64,000 nucleotides of DNA from Archegozetes longisetosus (lineage: Eukaryota; Arthropoda; Arachnida; Sarcoptiformes; Trhypochthoniidae), in assembly GCA_018873245.2 (NCBI GenBank), contig JAEMBT020000009.1:15247794-15311793 (forward strand), given 5' to 3'. Under the pieces are notes generated by a model. That model was not told the DNA's origin. It worked only from the letters and a program-made list of their open reading frames with translations, and did no database searches. Below are positions 39,201-51,004 of this stretch, in pieces; the first letter of the stretch is position 1, and each line of letters begins with the position of its first letter. The position numbers and the translations under genes are program-made.

Positions 39201-42200
39201 TGAACGCCTTGAACCTCTAGACCACAAGTCATTAAACATACTGTAACTGAAGTAACTCTTTGTTCAGTCATTTTACGCAAACATCTAAGAGACAGAAGCA
39301 GTCGATCGGCTACACTAATCCATGCACTGATTGAGGGCGCGGCTGAACTCAATAAATGCCAGTCTAGTCGAGTGAAATCAATCTTTCTTGTATTTGGTGT
39401 CTTTGGCGGAGCTGCGAAATTGAACCAAACAGTTGCGATCTCGCCAACTAATGATGAGGAATGACTTGTTTCTTGTACAGGTTCAATATCTTTGTTATCA
39501 GTATCTGTTTGATTAGTTTCTTTAGTTTCTACTTCAATCGAATTCTCTTCAATTCGTTTGATTTTGACTCCTTTGATATTAACATTTTCTATTCCACACT
39601 CAAACATAATAAATCCCAATAAGTGTTCATCTGTCGACTGAACCCTCACAAAAACATCTTCACACTCACCATCGTCGACAACGCATTCCTGGCGCTGTAA
39701 TGACTTTCGATTGATTTTCGATTGTCTACCAGATTGATCTGAATCAAAATTAGGTGAACGAACAATTTTGAAATTAACTTTACTATATTGACATGGAATA
39801 ACAGTGAGAATAGCATCTTTCAATATAGTACTACTGTTCTTCAAACGAGATAACTGAGCGTGTATTGAAGACAAGTTTGCGCTCGCAATTGTCTCCTCTA
39901 AGTTTGTCTCCACTGTTTCTATTGTCAGCGCTTCTATTTCTGATAACTCTTTCTTTGGCTTCTTCGAGAAAAACCTACTCATCAATGCTTTCTCTGTGAA
40001 TGATAAAGTCGAAACTGAACTTTGATCCATAAAAGTGTGAAGAGTTCTTCTTTGTTTGATGTGATGAGAAGAGAAGAATGAAATTAAATCGATTGAAAGA
40101 CTCATGACAGAAACGCAGGTTAGATCTTTTATATTATCTAAAGCTGCGAAAGATATGATCTCTTCAACTATAGATGCCTGAATCATATTTATATTAATCT
40201 TGTTTATATAAACATAAGTTAATAGTTTAAATGTTTTCGCTTCTTCCAACTGATTGGCCACTAATGAAGTGTCATTAGTGTCATTTAGATTCCGATTTGT
40301 TTGCTTCAAGTTTTGTCTTCTCTGCAATGTTTGCCAGGCCTTTGCGTTTAATTGTCCCAAATATAACATTTTCTCTTTTTTCAACTTATTACTCTTCTCA
40401 ACTTCGTTCAAACAGTTCAGATTCAAATGATTCAGTACTGAAATCGGGTGAAGTGACGAAAGAGTTGGTGTCACACTATCTAAAAATGATTTAAGGCCTT
40501 CCAGTGATAGTGGAGACAGTTTTATATCGATGTCATCGTTCAATTTGATCAGAATTGTTATCTTTTCTGATTTGATTTCAATATTTTTCGATATATTATT
40601 ATCAGTTTTTCTATCATTTTGATTATCACTTGCACTCTGATCGCCAGGTTTTTGAGTAAGATTTTTGTCTATTTCGAAATGAACAGACCCAGGGATGAAA
40701 TCATTCTTATAGTTATTCGAAAATGAAGCAGAACTTTCTGGTCGATTATCATTATCTTTATTTACAATATGCAAATACGAAAATCCGTAAGTACTGGCTT
40801 TAAATCTCGGTTTCCACTGAGATTTCTTCATAAACCATTCCTTCGAAGAGATATGCGATGGCGTGAAGTGAGGAATAGGCGGAGGAACATCCCAATTATA
40901 GCAAACATATTGTGAGAGATGCGACGCATACGATGACATCAATAATGGAGACTCGGGAATAGGTTTCTCCATCTGATTTCTTAGATCGACAAGAGCTATA
41001 TCTTCATTCGATGACAGTGCAGATATGAATGAATTGCTTGATAGTGAGTTTGTGTCTGCATTTTGGTTGGTTTCGTTGCCAGTAATCGTTGCAGATTCTG
41101 ATGTCAGACTATAGTATTGGGTGGTCGCGTTACTGGACACATTCGGCTGTTCTGCTGTCACGTACGAGTCACTACTTCTTACTTGTTTCGATGCGTCACT
41201 AATGCTCGACGACTTGGCCAGATTTGAAACATCTTCAGCCGAGAAATACCGCTCAGATGCAGACGATGCCGACTCTAATGATTTGGTGCGAAATACATTC
41301 GAAATATGTTTCGGTGAATTCTCTTCAAACTCGACTCTCTTTTCTGTAGTGTTTGCTTCAGAATTCTTTTGACTCTCGATCATTTCTGAAATGACTGTCG
41401 ACTTTTGAATGACATCATTGACAGCTCCGCCGCTTTCACTTAAACTTCTATTGCGTCTGAAAACGTCATTAATTGGCTGATTTGTCTGTTGATTGCGTTG
41501 CGAAAACGATGGTATACGAAATGAGGATGACTTGGATGGAGATTTTGGATATGTTGGCGACAAATCGTTTCTCATTAAAGGCGTTGAAACTGTTAGTGAA
41601 GCATTTGAAACTGGAGTACTTAACTGTCGAGTCATTAACCCGTATTTAAACCTCGATTTAATATCAGTCTTGCTATCAGTCACTGAATCCGAAACAGTCG
41701 GAGAGAACTGTTGTTCGAAAAATGGGACCAAATCTAGCAATTCTTCTTCATCACATTCATCCGTTTGAACTCTTAAGCCGAGAACAAACTCTCCTCTATG
41801 TAGAAGACTCTCGCCGAAGACTAGGTCTTTGTTCTTATAGATTTCAGAATAATAAGTTGAAATTTCTTTATCAATATCCAAGTTTTGATTATCGTCAACA
41901 TTAAAAAAGTTGAGGCCATCTTTATTGCTACCGAAAAAGACCGAACCGCCAACACATCCACATTTGCCAACCAAATAAGGCGGTAATATATTTGACTCAT
42001 CAGTCCATAGAAACCACAAACGCTTTGTCTTCTTGTCATGAATTTTAAGGAATGTGTGTTGTGGTATTGTATAGTTATCTACTGATGATAATAGAGAGGC
42101 TGCGTCAACAAAGATAGGACCAAATGATATACTACTGACTTCTAACCAATTCGTCAGCTCTTTGTTCAATGAAAGATTTGATTTTATGCTATTACTGACA

Positions 42201-45200
42201 GGTGTGTTGGTAACTACAAACTGTCGAATTAATACTCTATTAATCAGTGCTGTTATCCCAACGGATGTGTGACAGCTATGAATATTACACGTGGAAAATT
42301 TTATTGGAACTAATTGAACACAAATTGCTACATTTGACTCAACAATATAGACATCAATTGCATCGATAGACAGTCTAACCATTCGGTACTTGAGATCTTC
42401 TGGATATGGACATAATTTAGCTGCAGTTGATTGGGAACAATTGGATTGTATCAAATCGTGAAGACATTTCTGGTACGGGAATGGAGGCTGAAGTGAACAA
42501 TCGGTTTGTGTCACTAGAAGCAGGAATGTTTCCAATGGAGTTACAATGTGCTGGATTTGTGGTAACGTCAGTCGTCCGGCTATGTCTCCGAGTTGGACTT
42601 CCACTAGCCATGCGTACTCTAATGTTTCGCTTTCAAGTGGACGATCCACTCCTGAAAACATAGCATGACCGCGAAATTGTAGCGATGATAGAGTCAAATA
42701 ACCGTTTTTTAGATGTGCGTTGTTATCAGCTCTTATTTGTACATCTGTTGAAATTAGAACTATTGGCGAAATCAATAGTTGCAATTGTGTTTCTCTATAA
42801 GTCTTATGCAATTCAAAACAAAGTTTTTCCGTATAGAGTGAAGGACACGGAGGATCGCTTTCGTTGCAGCACTTCATCAGATGTGCCTGAATCTCGTGTA
42901 ACGTAACTGAAACTGTAACTTCCAGTGGACGATATATGCGACTATCGAATGGCTTGACATCCATTTCTGTATTATTATCATTATTACCATTATTTTTATT
43001 ATCATTATTTGTAAATTTGTCGAAAAATGAAAAATTATTGCTGCTCAAGTCAGCGAACTCCTGACATTCGCCCAAATAATTCTCTTTGATATTCCATAAC
43101 ATCCTGAACAAAGTTCCAAATAATCCAATAATAGATGGACCGATCTCTAGCTCGATTGCTATGACATCAGGTTCGAGGGAGACAGGATCGAAATCATCTG
43201 GTACTAATTCAGTGCGTTTTGGAGATCGGTTCGGTCTCATCGGTGATAACAATATCTCTTCTAATTCAGGTGTTGTTATTTCTGACTCTTTCGGCGAATA
43301 AGTCTTTGGTGGAATCGGCCAATACTTATATGCAATACTTAATGCGACAATAGGCGCAGTCCAACAGCTAAACCAATAGTTGGCTTTACTAACGACATTA
43401 GTCCATTTCCTATCATTAGTGAATAGATTTGATTTATCAACTCTATTGCCATCACGAGAAGTAATACTGGCGTATGTGTGAAGCATTTCAATGATGTCTC
43501 GATGTGTGTTACTTTCAGGCAGATAGAAGGCCGCCTCTAAGCTCTCTCCTTGAATCCATATCTTGATAGCAACATTTGGTGGCAAAAATTCAACGAACGG
43601 TAAATCGAAGGTCATATCAAACAGTTCGCCACAAATAGCCAACTGTTGGTTCTCTCCACTCAAACTCGTCGAGCAATCGATCCAATTGTGTTCATTGGCA
43701 AGTGTAAGCAATTCGAACTCTTTGAGTACAAGCGATATCTTGCAAGTGTATGGAACAAACTTCAATATGTCAGGTCTCGCTTTTCCGGCCCAATCCTCAA
43801 TCAATGCCTGAAAAACACTTTATGCGCATAAATCAAGTTGACGGTGGCCTTACAGCCAGTGAATGTACAAATCCATTCTTGGTGTTGATTCCAAATGCGA
43901 GGGTAAGCTATTTTCACATCAAACTCTAAAGTTTCACTAACGGCTAGAGGTCTGAATTGGAGACTAGTAGTGGCGTCTAAATGCATGATCTGTCCTAATA
44001 TATGACTAACATAACCGTTTTCATTATTAATCCATGGAATCGTGATCTCTAAGTAAGAGCCAGGACCAGCGTTCACATGAAGTGCATTGGTTTCTTTATT
44101 TTTCGAAAACAATACATCGATCTTAGCCTCAGCTAAAGTACTTAATCTAATATCAAACGACTCAAAAAGTCTTCTTTGACCAGCTTTAGGTATTTTGGTC
44201 ACTTCCATCTGTTGATAATCAGGAGGATAGAAGAAATTGTAGAGATGTTCACGTTGTCGGTCAGCCCAGGGACCGTAACTAAAATCAGTTCCTTTTCCGC
44301 ACTTGATGACTAGATCCCAAGCGGGAGATGTGAACTTCTCGATGATATCTCCATTGGCCAGTTCTATCTTCTCGGGCTTATCAGAAGCGAGTCCAGGCTC
44401 GTCCTGATAGTAAAGCAGATCTAATTCATTGGTTTGAAAGACAATAAATCCTTCGCCCATAAAACGGGGCGGTTCATCACTAATGCCTAAGAACTTAGGA
44501 CTTGGTGCTAGTATTACTTTAACGTTCTCTGCTTTACATTTAGTGAAATGTGTGAACAGATCATGAGGAGAAACTGCTGGTCTTGTCGTGTATGTAAAGT
44601 AAGCTTCTTCTAATACTATTGATAGAGTGCTTGGTATTAATTGATTGCCGAATACAAAACGACCAGAACTTATTTGAACTTTAGTCACTGGAATCAAATC
44701 ACGCCATATCGATTGCTTATCACTTTCACTCACACTTTTATCAGCGAATCACTACCACCTTCTCCTTCATTATCATCAGAGTCGTCTTCAGCTATTCTTG
44801 AAGGCAATCCGAATAACTTCTCTAGTTCTTTATATCTCTGAGTTCTATTATAAATATGCAATTCGAGACCATTTAATAGAACAAGAAGACGTACTTCTGA
44901 AGTGGAGAAGTCTTCCTTTTTCACGTCTTTAGGCATGTAAGGTAACCACCATCGGAACACTAGCCTATTATCAGATAAAAACTCAATAAAGTTTCAAATT
45001 TACACCATATCTATCATTTCATACCATCCGTCTTGTATTCGTATAGAATAGTCTTCACTAACATATACAAAGTCTCTAAACATTATTTTGCCGGAAATAG
45101 TTGCCAAAGAAAATGAGCCGATACTGAAGTAACCGCTTTTGATGAAGAATCGGTTAACGATTCGCGAAACAATAAAACCCAATAGTCTTGAGTTATAATA

Positions 45201-45578
45201 AGTTATATAACAGACCCAAACCATCGCTAATATCCATATTATGAATGGAAATAAATTTCTCCAGAAGAAAGCGATCCAATCGCCGACTGATGAATCGCTT
45301 ATATCTGGAGGCTCTATAAGTGGCCGATCGGTTCCATTGGCCATCGAATTGATCTCATCCAATATTTTGTCACTTCAATTTAAAATTCAACAACAATTAA
45401 AATTAAGTCAAAAACAATTAAAAACAATTAAAATTAAATCAAAAACAATTCAAATTAATTGACGTTCTTATGAGTTGTTAATCTGAAAGACTTACAAAAG
45501 ATTTTTATCCTCTTTCGGGTCAACTTTGGTGATCGACTCGTCTATTGTTGTCATTTTTGTTGACATTCTCTCGTCCAT
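30234..45578 (-). CDS. BLTP1: Bridge-like lipid transfer protein 1 (BLTP1 / tweek / KIAA1109)
   Basis: A rod-shaped lipid-transfer protein of ER-plasma membrane contacts (tweek in flies, lpd-3 in worms, Csf1 in yeast), linked in the family to phosphatidylethanolamine supply and synaptic-vesicle recycling. I place seven coding exons: 45578-45496, 45372-45025, 44964-34380, 34307-34116, 34046-30788, 30696-30595 and 30350-30234, all with GT-AG introns of 60-244 bp. The predicted length of about 4,895 aa is close to the family's roughly 5,000. Seen: a membrane helix at about residues 68-85, followed by the family hallmark YNSR and GSFSL...SGKIMFRD...IRIQDGW...FRWW; late hallmarks GLSVTGCLADFSLY, CDIGSASFKYDMRRL, NMGNVMGNTSW, EPTVRLLSWAG and the terminal ARTTIPKWIQR. 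The frame is broken by single bases at 44736-44739, 43811-43815, 32939-32946 and 32600-32605, all in homopolymers or a GAA tract. With these counted the exons sum to whole codons. I read them as sequencing errors, not a pseudogene. Confidence 0.96.
32600..32633 (-). repeat. Coding (GAA)n microsatellite in BLTP1
   Basis: About nine GAA triplets (TTC on the plus strand) next to an A6 run, within the long fifth exon. It encodes a poly-Glu (or in another frame poly-Lys) tract in a variable linker between the conserved blocks ending GDQTIS and starting NPWETLV. The frame changes by one base here. Confidence 0.85.
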
Positions 45579-46247
45579 TTAACGATTGATTTAATAAATT
45601 ATTGCTAATTATTAGGGAAATAATTGAAAATAATAGTTGTATACATCAATAATTGAGTAATAACTTCATATATGATCAACAATATAATGAATATTTGCTT
45701 TAAAAATAACAATAAATAAAACAATATAAATAAAATAAAATTATCTCTTCGACTGCATTTCAATAGTTATTGGTTTTAAAATTAGTTTAGAAAACATCTG
45801 AAACACCACTTGTTTTTGTCACTTAACATTCACTCTGTTCTCCATTCGGTCAACACATTTATATATATATTTATTTATTCTATTAAAACTCACTTTCTAT
45901 TTCCATATTTTCTATTAATCTAATTAGCATAATATCTCTCACATTTTCAGTTTGATCACAAAATTATAATTAATTAAATTGAATTATTAAAAAGGAAAAT
46001 AGAAATGACCGAAAGCGTAATATATATATTTAAAATGAGTAAGTAGGAAAACATGAGAAACAGCTGATCGTTAAGATAATAATGTTTACAAGCTATCTTA
46101 ACTTCTAAACTAAATAATTGTACCAAATTTAAATTATCACTTATTCAACTAATAATATATTAATCATTTTCTATTAGTTCTCGTTTTTCATACTTTTCAT
46201 CACTTTTTCATTACTTTTTATCACTTTTTCGGCATAATTTCTAAACT
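45579..46247. promoter_or_regulatory. Divergent promoter region between BLTP1 and GH27 gene
   Basis: 669 bp separate the start codons of two genes read in opposite directions, so this stretch must hold both 5' untranslated regions and probably both promoters. It is highly AT-rich. TATATATA-like runs occur near 45,860 and 46,020, but composition makes them expected. No other element can be named. Confidence 0.6.
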
Positions 46248-47701
46248 ATGTCAAACATGAATTTGATCTCATTATTAATATCATTACTGTTAATTAGCAA
46301 TAAATTAGTACAAATCAATTCTCTCGACAATGGTTTATGTTTGACACCACCGATGGGTTGGCTCTCATGGGAAAGGTTTGGATGTAATACCAATTGTCAG
46401 CGAAACAGCAATGACTGCATCAGGTCTTCATTACAGCCATATTTGTGACAATCAGTAATCGTGGTAATCAATAATTTGTTATTACTTTAGTGAAAAATTA
46501 TTCATCCAAATGGCAGACAGACTGATAAGTGATGGCTATAAAGATGTTGGTTATGATCGCATTAATATAGACGACTGTTGGATGAAAAAGTCACGCGAAG
46601 ACAATAAGAGACTATTACCTGACCCCGAAAGATTCCCAAATAGCATCAAATGGATCTCTGACTATGTACGAAATGCAATTGAAGAGTATTTCGTGTATAA
46701 CTCAATGTTTGATTTGATTTAAGATGCATTCAAGAGGTCTGAAACTAGGAATTTATCAAAATTATGGTTTACGAACGTGTATGGGATATCCGGGACTTAT
46801 TGGCTTTTCAAAGTTGGATGCGATCACTTACGCAGAATGGGGTGTAGATATGGTTAAATTAGATGCATGTTTCACTCCAGTCCATACTTTAGACAAAGGA
46901 TACATTGAATTTGGGGAGTACTTGAACTCAACTGGTCGTCATATGGTTTACTCGTGCAGTTGGCCTTATTATCAATTGCACACTTCAAATCTGATTCCAG
47001 ACTGGAGTTCTATTGCCTATCATTGCAATCTGTGGCGCACTTATCATGACATTCACGCTAATTGGAAGGATATTTTAGCGACTATTGATTTTGTTGGGGA
47101 TAATCAGGAGATATTAAATCGAAATGTAGGACCGGGTCGTTGGAATGATCCTGATATGGTATAACTCGTAAACATTGACTTTTTGATCATTTGTCGATAA
47201 ATTGATGAGTTTTATTACTGTTTAAAGCTATTGATTGGCAATCCTGGTCTAAGTGTTGAACAGTCAAAAGTCCAAATGGGCATTTGGTCCATAATCGCTG
47301 CGCCGCTCTTCATGTCTAATGACTTGAGGAATATCAAGAAACAGTTCAGAGATATTTTGCTCAATAAAGAAGTAATTGATGTGAATCAGGACAAGTTAGG
47401 AATTGCAGGCAAAAGAATATTCCATAACCAAACTCTAGACATATGGTTGCGACCAATTCTGCCACAAATTAACGAAGGAACCAATTCTCTTAAATCTTAT
47501 GCCATCGCGTTTTTAAATCGTCGAAACGACGGTCCGATTCATATAAAAGTTAAACTTAAAGAATTGGGATTGAGTTCAAGTTATATATTTCGCGACTTAT
47601 TTGATAAAACAGATTTAGGTTTCATGGATTCAAATGATAAAATTAAAGTTTCGATTCCAGCGACAGGAATCAGATTAGTGAAGGCTCAAATTAAAGTTTA
47701 G
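46248..47701 (+). CDS. GH27 alpha-galactosidase / alpha-N-acetylgalactosaminidase
   Basis: A glycoside hydrolase that removes terminal alpha-linked galactose or GalNAc from glycans and glycolipids, lysosomal or secreted. Four exons: 46248-46423, 46491-46665, 46724-47158 and 47228-47701; introns of 67, 58 and 69 bp, all GT-AG. The product is 419 aa, against 411-429 for the human relatives. Seen: an N-terminal signal peptide (to about residue 25); LTPPMGWLSWERFGCNTNC; INIDDCW (84-89); DPERFP; nucleophile Asp164 in KLDAC; acid/base Asp226 in WRTYHDI with the substrate-binding Arg222; GPGRWNDPDM; PLFMSNDLR. The specificity pair reads Ser196 and Tyr199 (SCSWPY). Ser is typical of GalNAc-acting enzymes, while the second position is normally Ala (GalNAc) or Leu (Gal). 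The substrate therefore cannot be assigned firmly. Divergent from BLTP1. No breaks in the frame. Confidence 0.95.
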
Positions 47702-47943
47702 AATAGATGATTTTTCAGTTTAAAAGCGTTTTTAAGCATAGTATGTATTATAAATGTATAAAATGTAAGATAAACAAGGGTTTTCTTATTAATTAATTTT
47801 TTGTATTTAATTTTGAATATATCACTTCAGACTAGATTTTAATTTTACACTATAGCTTAACAATTTGTGGATTCATGTCCAAAGATATGAAGTTTTCGCA
47901 AAGACATCCAAAAATGATCATAGGAGAAAATTAGACACTTATT

Positions 47944-48255
47944 ATCATATAGCTACTTGACCTTAAAAAGTGGTATTCAAAATTTCAAATGCTCATAACT
48001 CTTGAAGCGTTCAACTGATAAGCTTGAGACTTATATTTCTGGAAACTGCGTGCAAAAATCTTTGAAATGATGTGCATGTCATCATCTGTTCCAATGGGTT
48101 CACCTATGAACATCGGTGATACGCACACCATTTCAAGGATCTTTGCACGCAGTTTCCAGAAATATAAGTCTCAAGCTTATCAGTAGAACGCTTCAAGAGT
48201 TATGAGCATTTGAAATTTTGAATACTGCTCCTTAAAACTCAATAAACTATATGAC
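47944..48255. mobile_element. Foldback element 1: 130-bp inverted repeat
   Basis: The arms 47944-48075 and 48123-48255 are reverse complements with only about 10-20 mismatches or small gaps, separated by a loop of about 47 bp. The best-conserved part contains TATTTCTGGAAACTGCGTGC. No open frame. The size and structure fit a foldback or miniature inverted-repeat transposable element. No clear target-site duplication was found. If transcribed it would form a long hairpin. Confidence 0.75.
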
Positions 48256-49160
48256 AACGAGTGTTTCAAACTCGTTAAACGGTCATTCATCGGTTCTTTG
48301 ATTGTCGATCTGATGGCTGCTGGTAAAACGTTCGCTGCTCGTTCACCATTACAGGTTGATAACCCTATCCATAAGGTAGTCATAGATTGGTTTCAGAGGA
48401 ACTTTACTTCTATCCGTTGCTGCAAGATTTCGCGACTTTAGCCTAATCAATTAATCATGGAATTTTGCTAAGTTTGATAAATCCAATGAAACTGAGGTAT
48501 CGAAAAACATTTTATACTACCTTATAATCTGATAATACTGAAAGATTACGTACCATAATTCGTTAATGTATACATATTGAACAGAAAAATTTCGCAACTA
48601 TTTATAAGGCGTATGTGAGAATTTTTTGAAAATTTTCCAAAATTGACAATTAGCTAATTTTCTTTGTAATGTTGAAGTTTACCTTTCTAAGCCTGAGTTA
48701 ATTAAAAATTTTTAGGGAGTTATATGTACGGGGATTCATTTGTCGAAGTTTTGACCTCGATAACTAGTGGCCATCTCGAAAAATGTCAATTTAGTACAAA
48801 ATTGTAATGAGATAGCAACACTAAGTTAATTTCCATAAAATCGAATAGAAGATAGGTCCAAAGGATAGTTTCGCGGTCGCATAGACATCGGCACCTAGCT
48901 CCGATTTCTTTATATTTTACACAATGATAAAAAAGCTAAAATTAATGCCAGTTTTCGCATATGAACTTGAGCTTCAGTCTATATTGAATGTACTAGAAAT
49001 TTTCAAAGTTTTAAACTTCAAAATTCAATTACAAGAAAATCTTTGAAGATTTAAAAATTTTGTTCACTAAAAATATCGATATGATCTATCATTTTTACCA
49101 CCAAAATTAAAAGATTTTGATCAAAAGAATAAAATTTTATTATGGCACCCAAAAAGGTTC

Positions 49161-49636
49161 CACGTCTTTGCTTTCAAAACATTTACTTCCAACGTCTTTA
49201 CTTCCAGTGCGTCTTTACTTCCAATACCTCTACGTCCAACTACCTTAAATATAGTTAGTTTCAAAATATTCAATGAAAACTTTAAATAAATTCAAACTGA
49301 AATCAACAGAATGGAACAGGTTTGATGTAAAAATGACTGTATTATTGAATTTTACTTGATTGAGATGGACACTAATGAATAACATTGAATCCTCACCAGA
49401 TGTGTACTTCATTAAATTGCACTAAATCGTACTAGATCTTATTAAATTGAAATGATTTATTGTGTACTCTATTAAATTCTGTCCGATTTGCACATAATGC
49501 AGAATATCTCATTGAAATTTTCACTGAGTATTTTGAAACTAACTATATTTAAGATTGTTGGACGTAGAGGTGTTGGAAGTAAAGACGCATTGGAAGTAAA
49601 GACGTTGGAAGTAAATGTTTTGGAAGCAAAGACGTG
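49161..49636. mobile_element. Foldback element 2: 127-bp inverted repeat with 15-bp subrepeats
   Basis: The arms 49161-49287 and 49510-49636 are near-perfect reverse complements, separated by about 222 bp of AT-rich DNA. The outer half of each arm is itself made of ACGTCTTTACTTCCA-type units (about five per arm). Such internally repetitive termini are a known feature of foldback-type elements. No coding capacity; the frame at 49488-49694 merely reads through the subrepeats. Confidence 0.75.
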
Positions 49637-50179
49637 CTACGCCCAAAAAGATGCAAGTATCAAACATCATGTTGGGTCTTTTGGGGCACTATAGTTAAAA
49701 GACGAAAATCTTTCGATAATATTTTGAATTGTTTTTACGTAGAAAATTGTTTGAAATTCTCTTAAGATTAATTTTTTCTCAAAGTCTTATACAAACAAGA
49801 TTTTTGTTAAGAAAACATTAACCACTCTCTTGCAATGAACTTTTGAAGTCTAAACTCTGAAAATTTAAACAACCCATTATAGGATTAAACATCACAATCA
49901 ATGCGCAAACTACTTTCAATACTGATCAGATTCAATTAAATGAACTTCATGACAGTTAAGGATTTCAAAAGTAGACAGATTTTATTATTCTATATAAAGA
50001 TTAGCTTATACATATCTATGGAGCTGGGGCCAATGTCATTTTGGAATTTTCCTTATTAACAATGTTATTGCCATCCATTGAGTAGTTTGAGTGAGTTAGA
50101 GTACTTATTTGATAGGCAAAATACATGGGAATCAATAGTAATAGACCTTAGAAAATCACTTTTTGATTGGTCATAACTT

Positions 50180-51004
50180 GGACATAGAAATGCATTTTTT
50201 CAGATTTACGCATACTTTGTATTTATTATCATTATTGTTATTAATGTTTTCTATGGTATGTAAGCCACCAATTATTTTAAAAATCATTAATCAAAATATT
50301 GCGATGTCAACAGTATCACAACTCAATAATTGTCTCGTTTTGCTGCAGATTTACGTTTTGGACAAAATTAACAAAACGTCAAATAAGTCTCAAAAAGACA
50401 GTCAATGAGTTCTCAGCTTATAATCCATTGACTAATTGATGAGAGGTCGAGAGCTTATTAACTAACAGATACTACTTTAAAGCAAATTTGAGTAATTGTG
50501 CCTCAAATTATAGTCTCCGAACAGTCCTTCAAATATGATCGCATTTCAATTATGTGTAAACAATTGTATAGCCTTCAAATTTAATGAAAACTATTCAAAC
50601 ATAAAAATCATCAAATTAATAATATGAAACTCACTTCATATGTCCTCATCTGATCAAAAATGATAGACTAAGAAATAAAATCCAGTCTTTTTGCGACCAA
50701 TTTTTTACATCATAGATAAGAGCTATGAATAATCATAAAGATTGTAAGTTCTCTGATAGAAATAAATAAGAAATTTGATACCTTCACTCTTCTAGGGATC
50801 GATATTTGTTTAGTAACTGAATGGATAAATAATTCGTGCAATAATTTTCCAGATTTATTAGCTTCAAAAGTTACAGAAGAAGCGCTGTTTAACAAAAAAA
50901 TCTAAAACAATGTCCAGAAGGAAGCAATGTATAATAGAAAATATGTGACAATAAATGACATTCTTCCAAATAATCCTTCAAATAAACACACATTTAATAC
51001 GCTA
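50180..51004. repeat. 0.83-kb dispersed direct repeat, copy 1
   Basis: Shares nearly all of its sequence, in the same orientation, with 63153-63977. Differences are scattered substitutions and single-base homopolymer length changes. Identity fades at about 51004. The repeat has no recognisable transposase or LTR signature. It contains the candidate small secreted ORF at 50190 and a frame open on either strand near 50790-50910. Confidence 0.9.
50190..50408 (+). CDS. Candidate small secreted peptide ORF, 72 codons
   Basis: The ATG at 50190 starts with a strong hydrophobic segment resembling a signal peptide (THTLYLLSLLLLMFSM), followed by a short polar peptide with two Cys. The frame is open unspliced to the TGA at 50406-50408. 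A consensus splice pair (ATG|GTATGTAAG at 50256 and TTTTGCTGCAG ending at 50348) would instead give a 41-aa product in the same frame. The second copy of the repeat has one T fewer after the ATG and loses the signal segment. It may be a gene fragment carried by the repeat, or chance. No family recognised. Confidence 0.25.
   Translation: MHFFRFTHTLYLLSLLLLMFSMVCKPPIILKIINQNIAMSTVSQLNNCLVLLQIYVLDKINKTSNKSQKDSQ

Noticed and set aside
43811-43860. A mini-intron in BLTP1 to explain the frame change
   Set aside because: TTTTTCAG looks like an acceptor and GTAAGG occurs 46 bp upstream, but removing that segment gives the wrong frame and deletes a conserved block.
44730-44800. A mini-intron near the third frame of BLTP1
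   Set aside because: The available GT-AG pairs (18, 40, 43 bp) do not restore the frame, whereas one added A does.
49488-49694. 68-codon frame
   Set aside because: Its repeated E-V-K-T-L-like text is a translation of the 15-bp subrepeats of foldback element 2.
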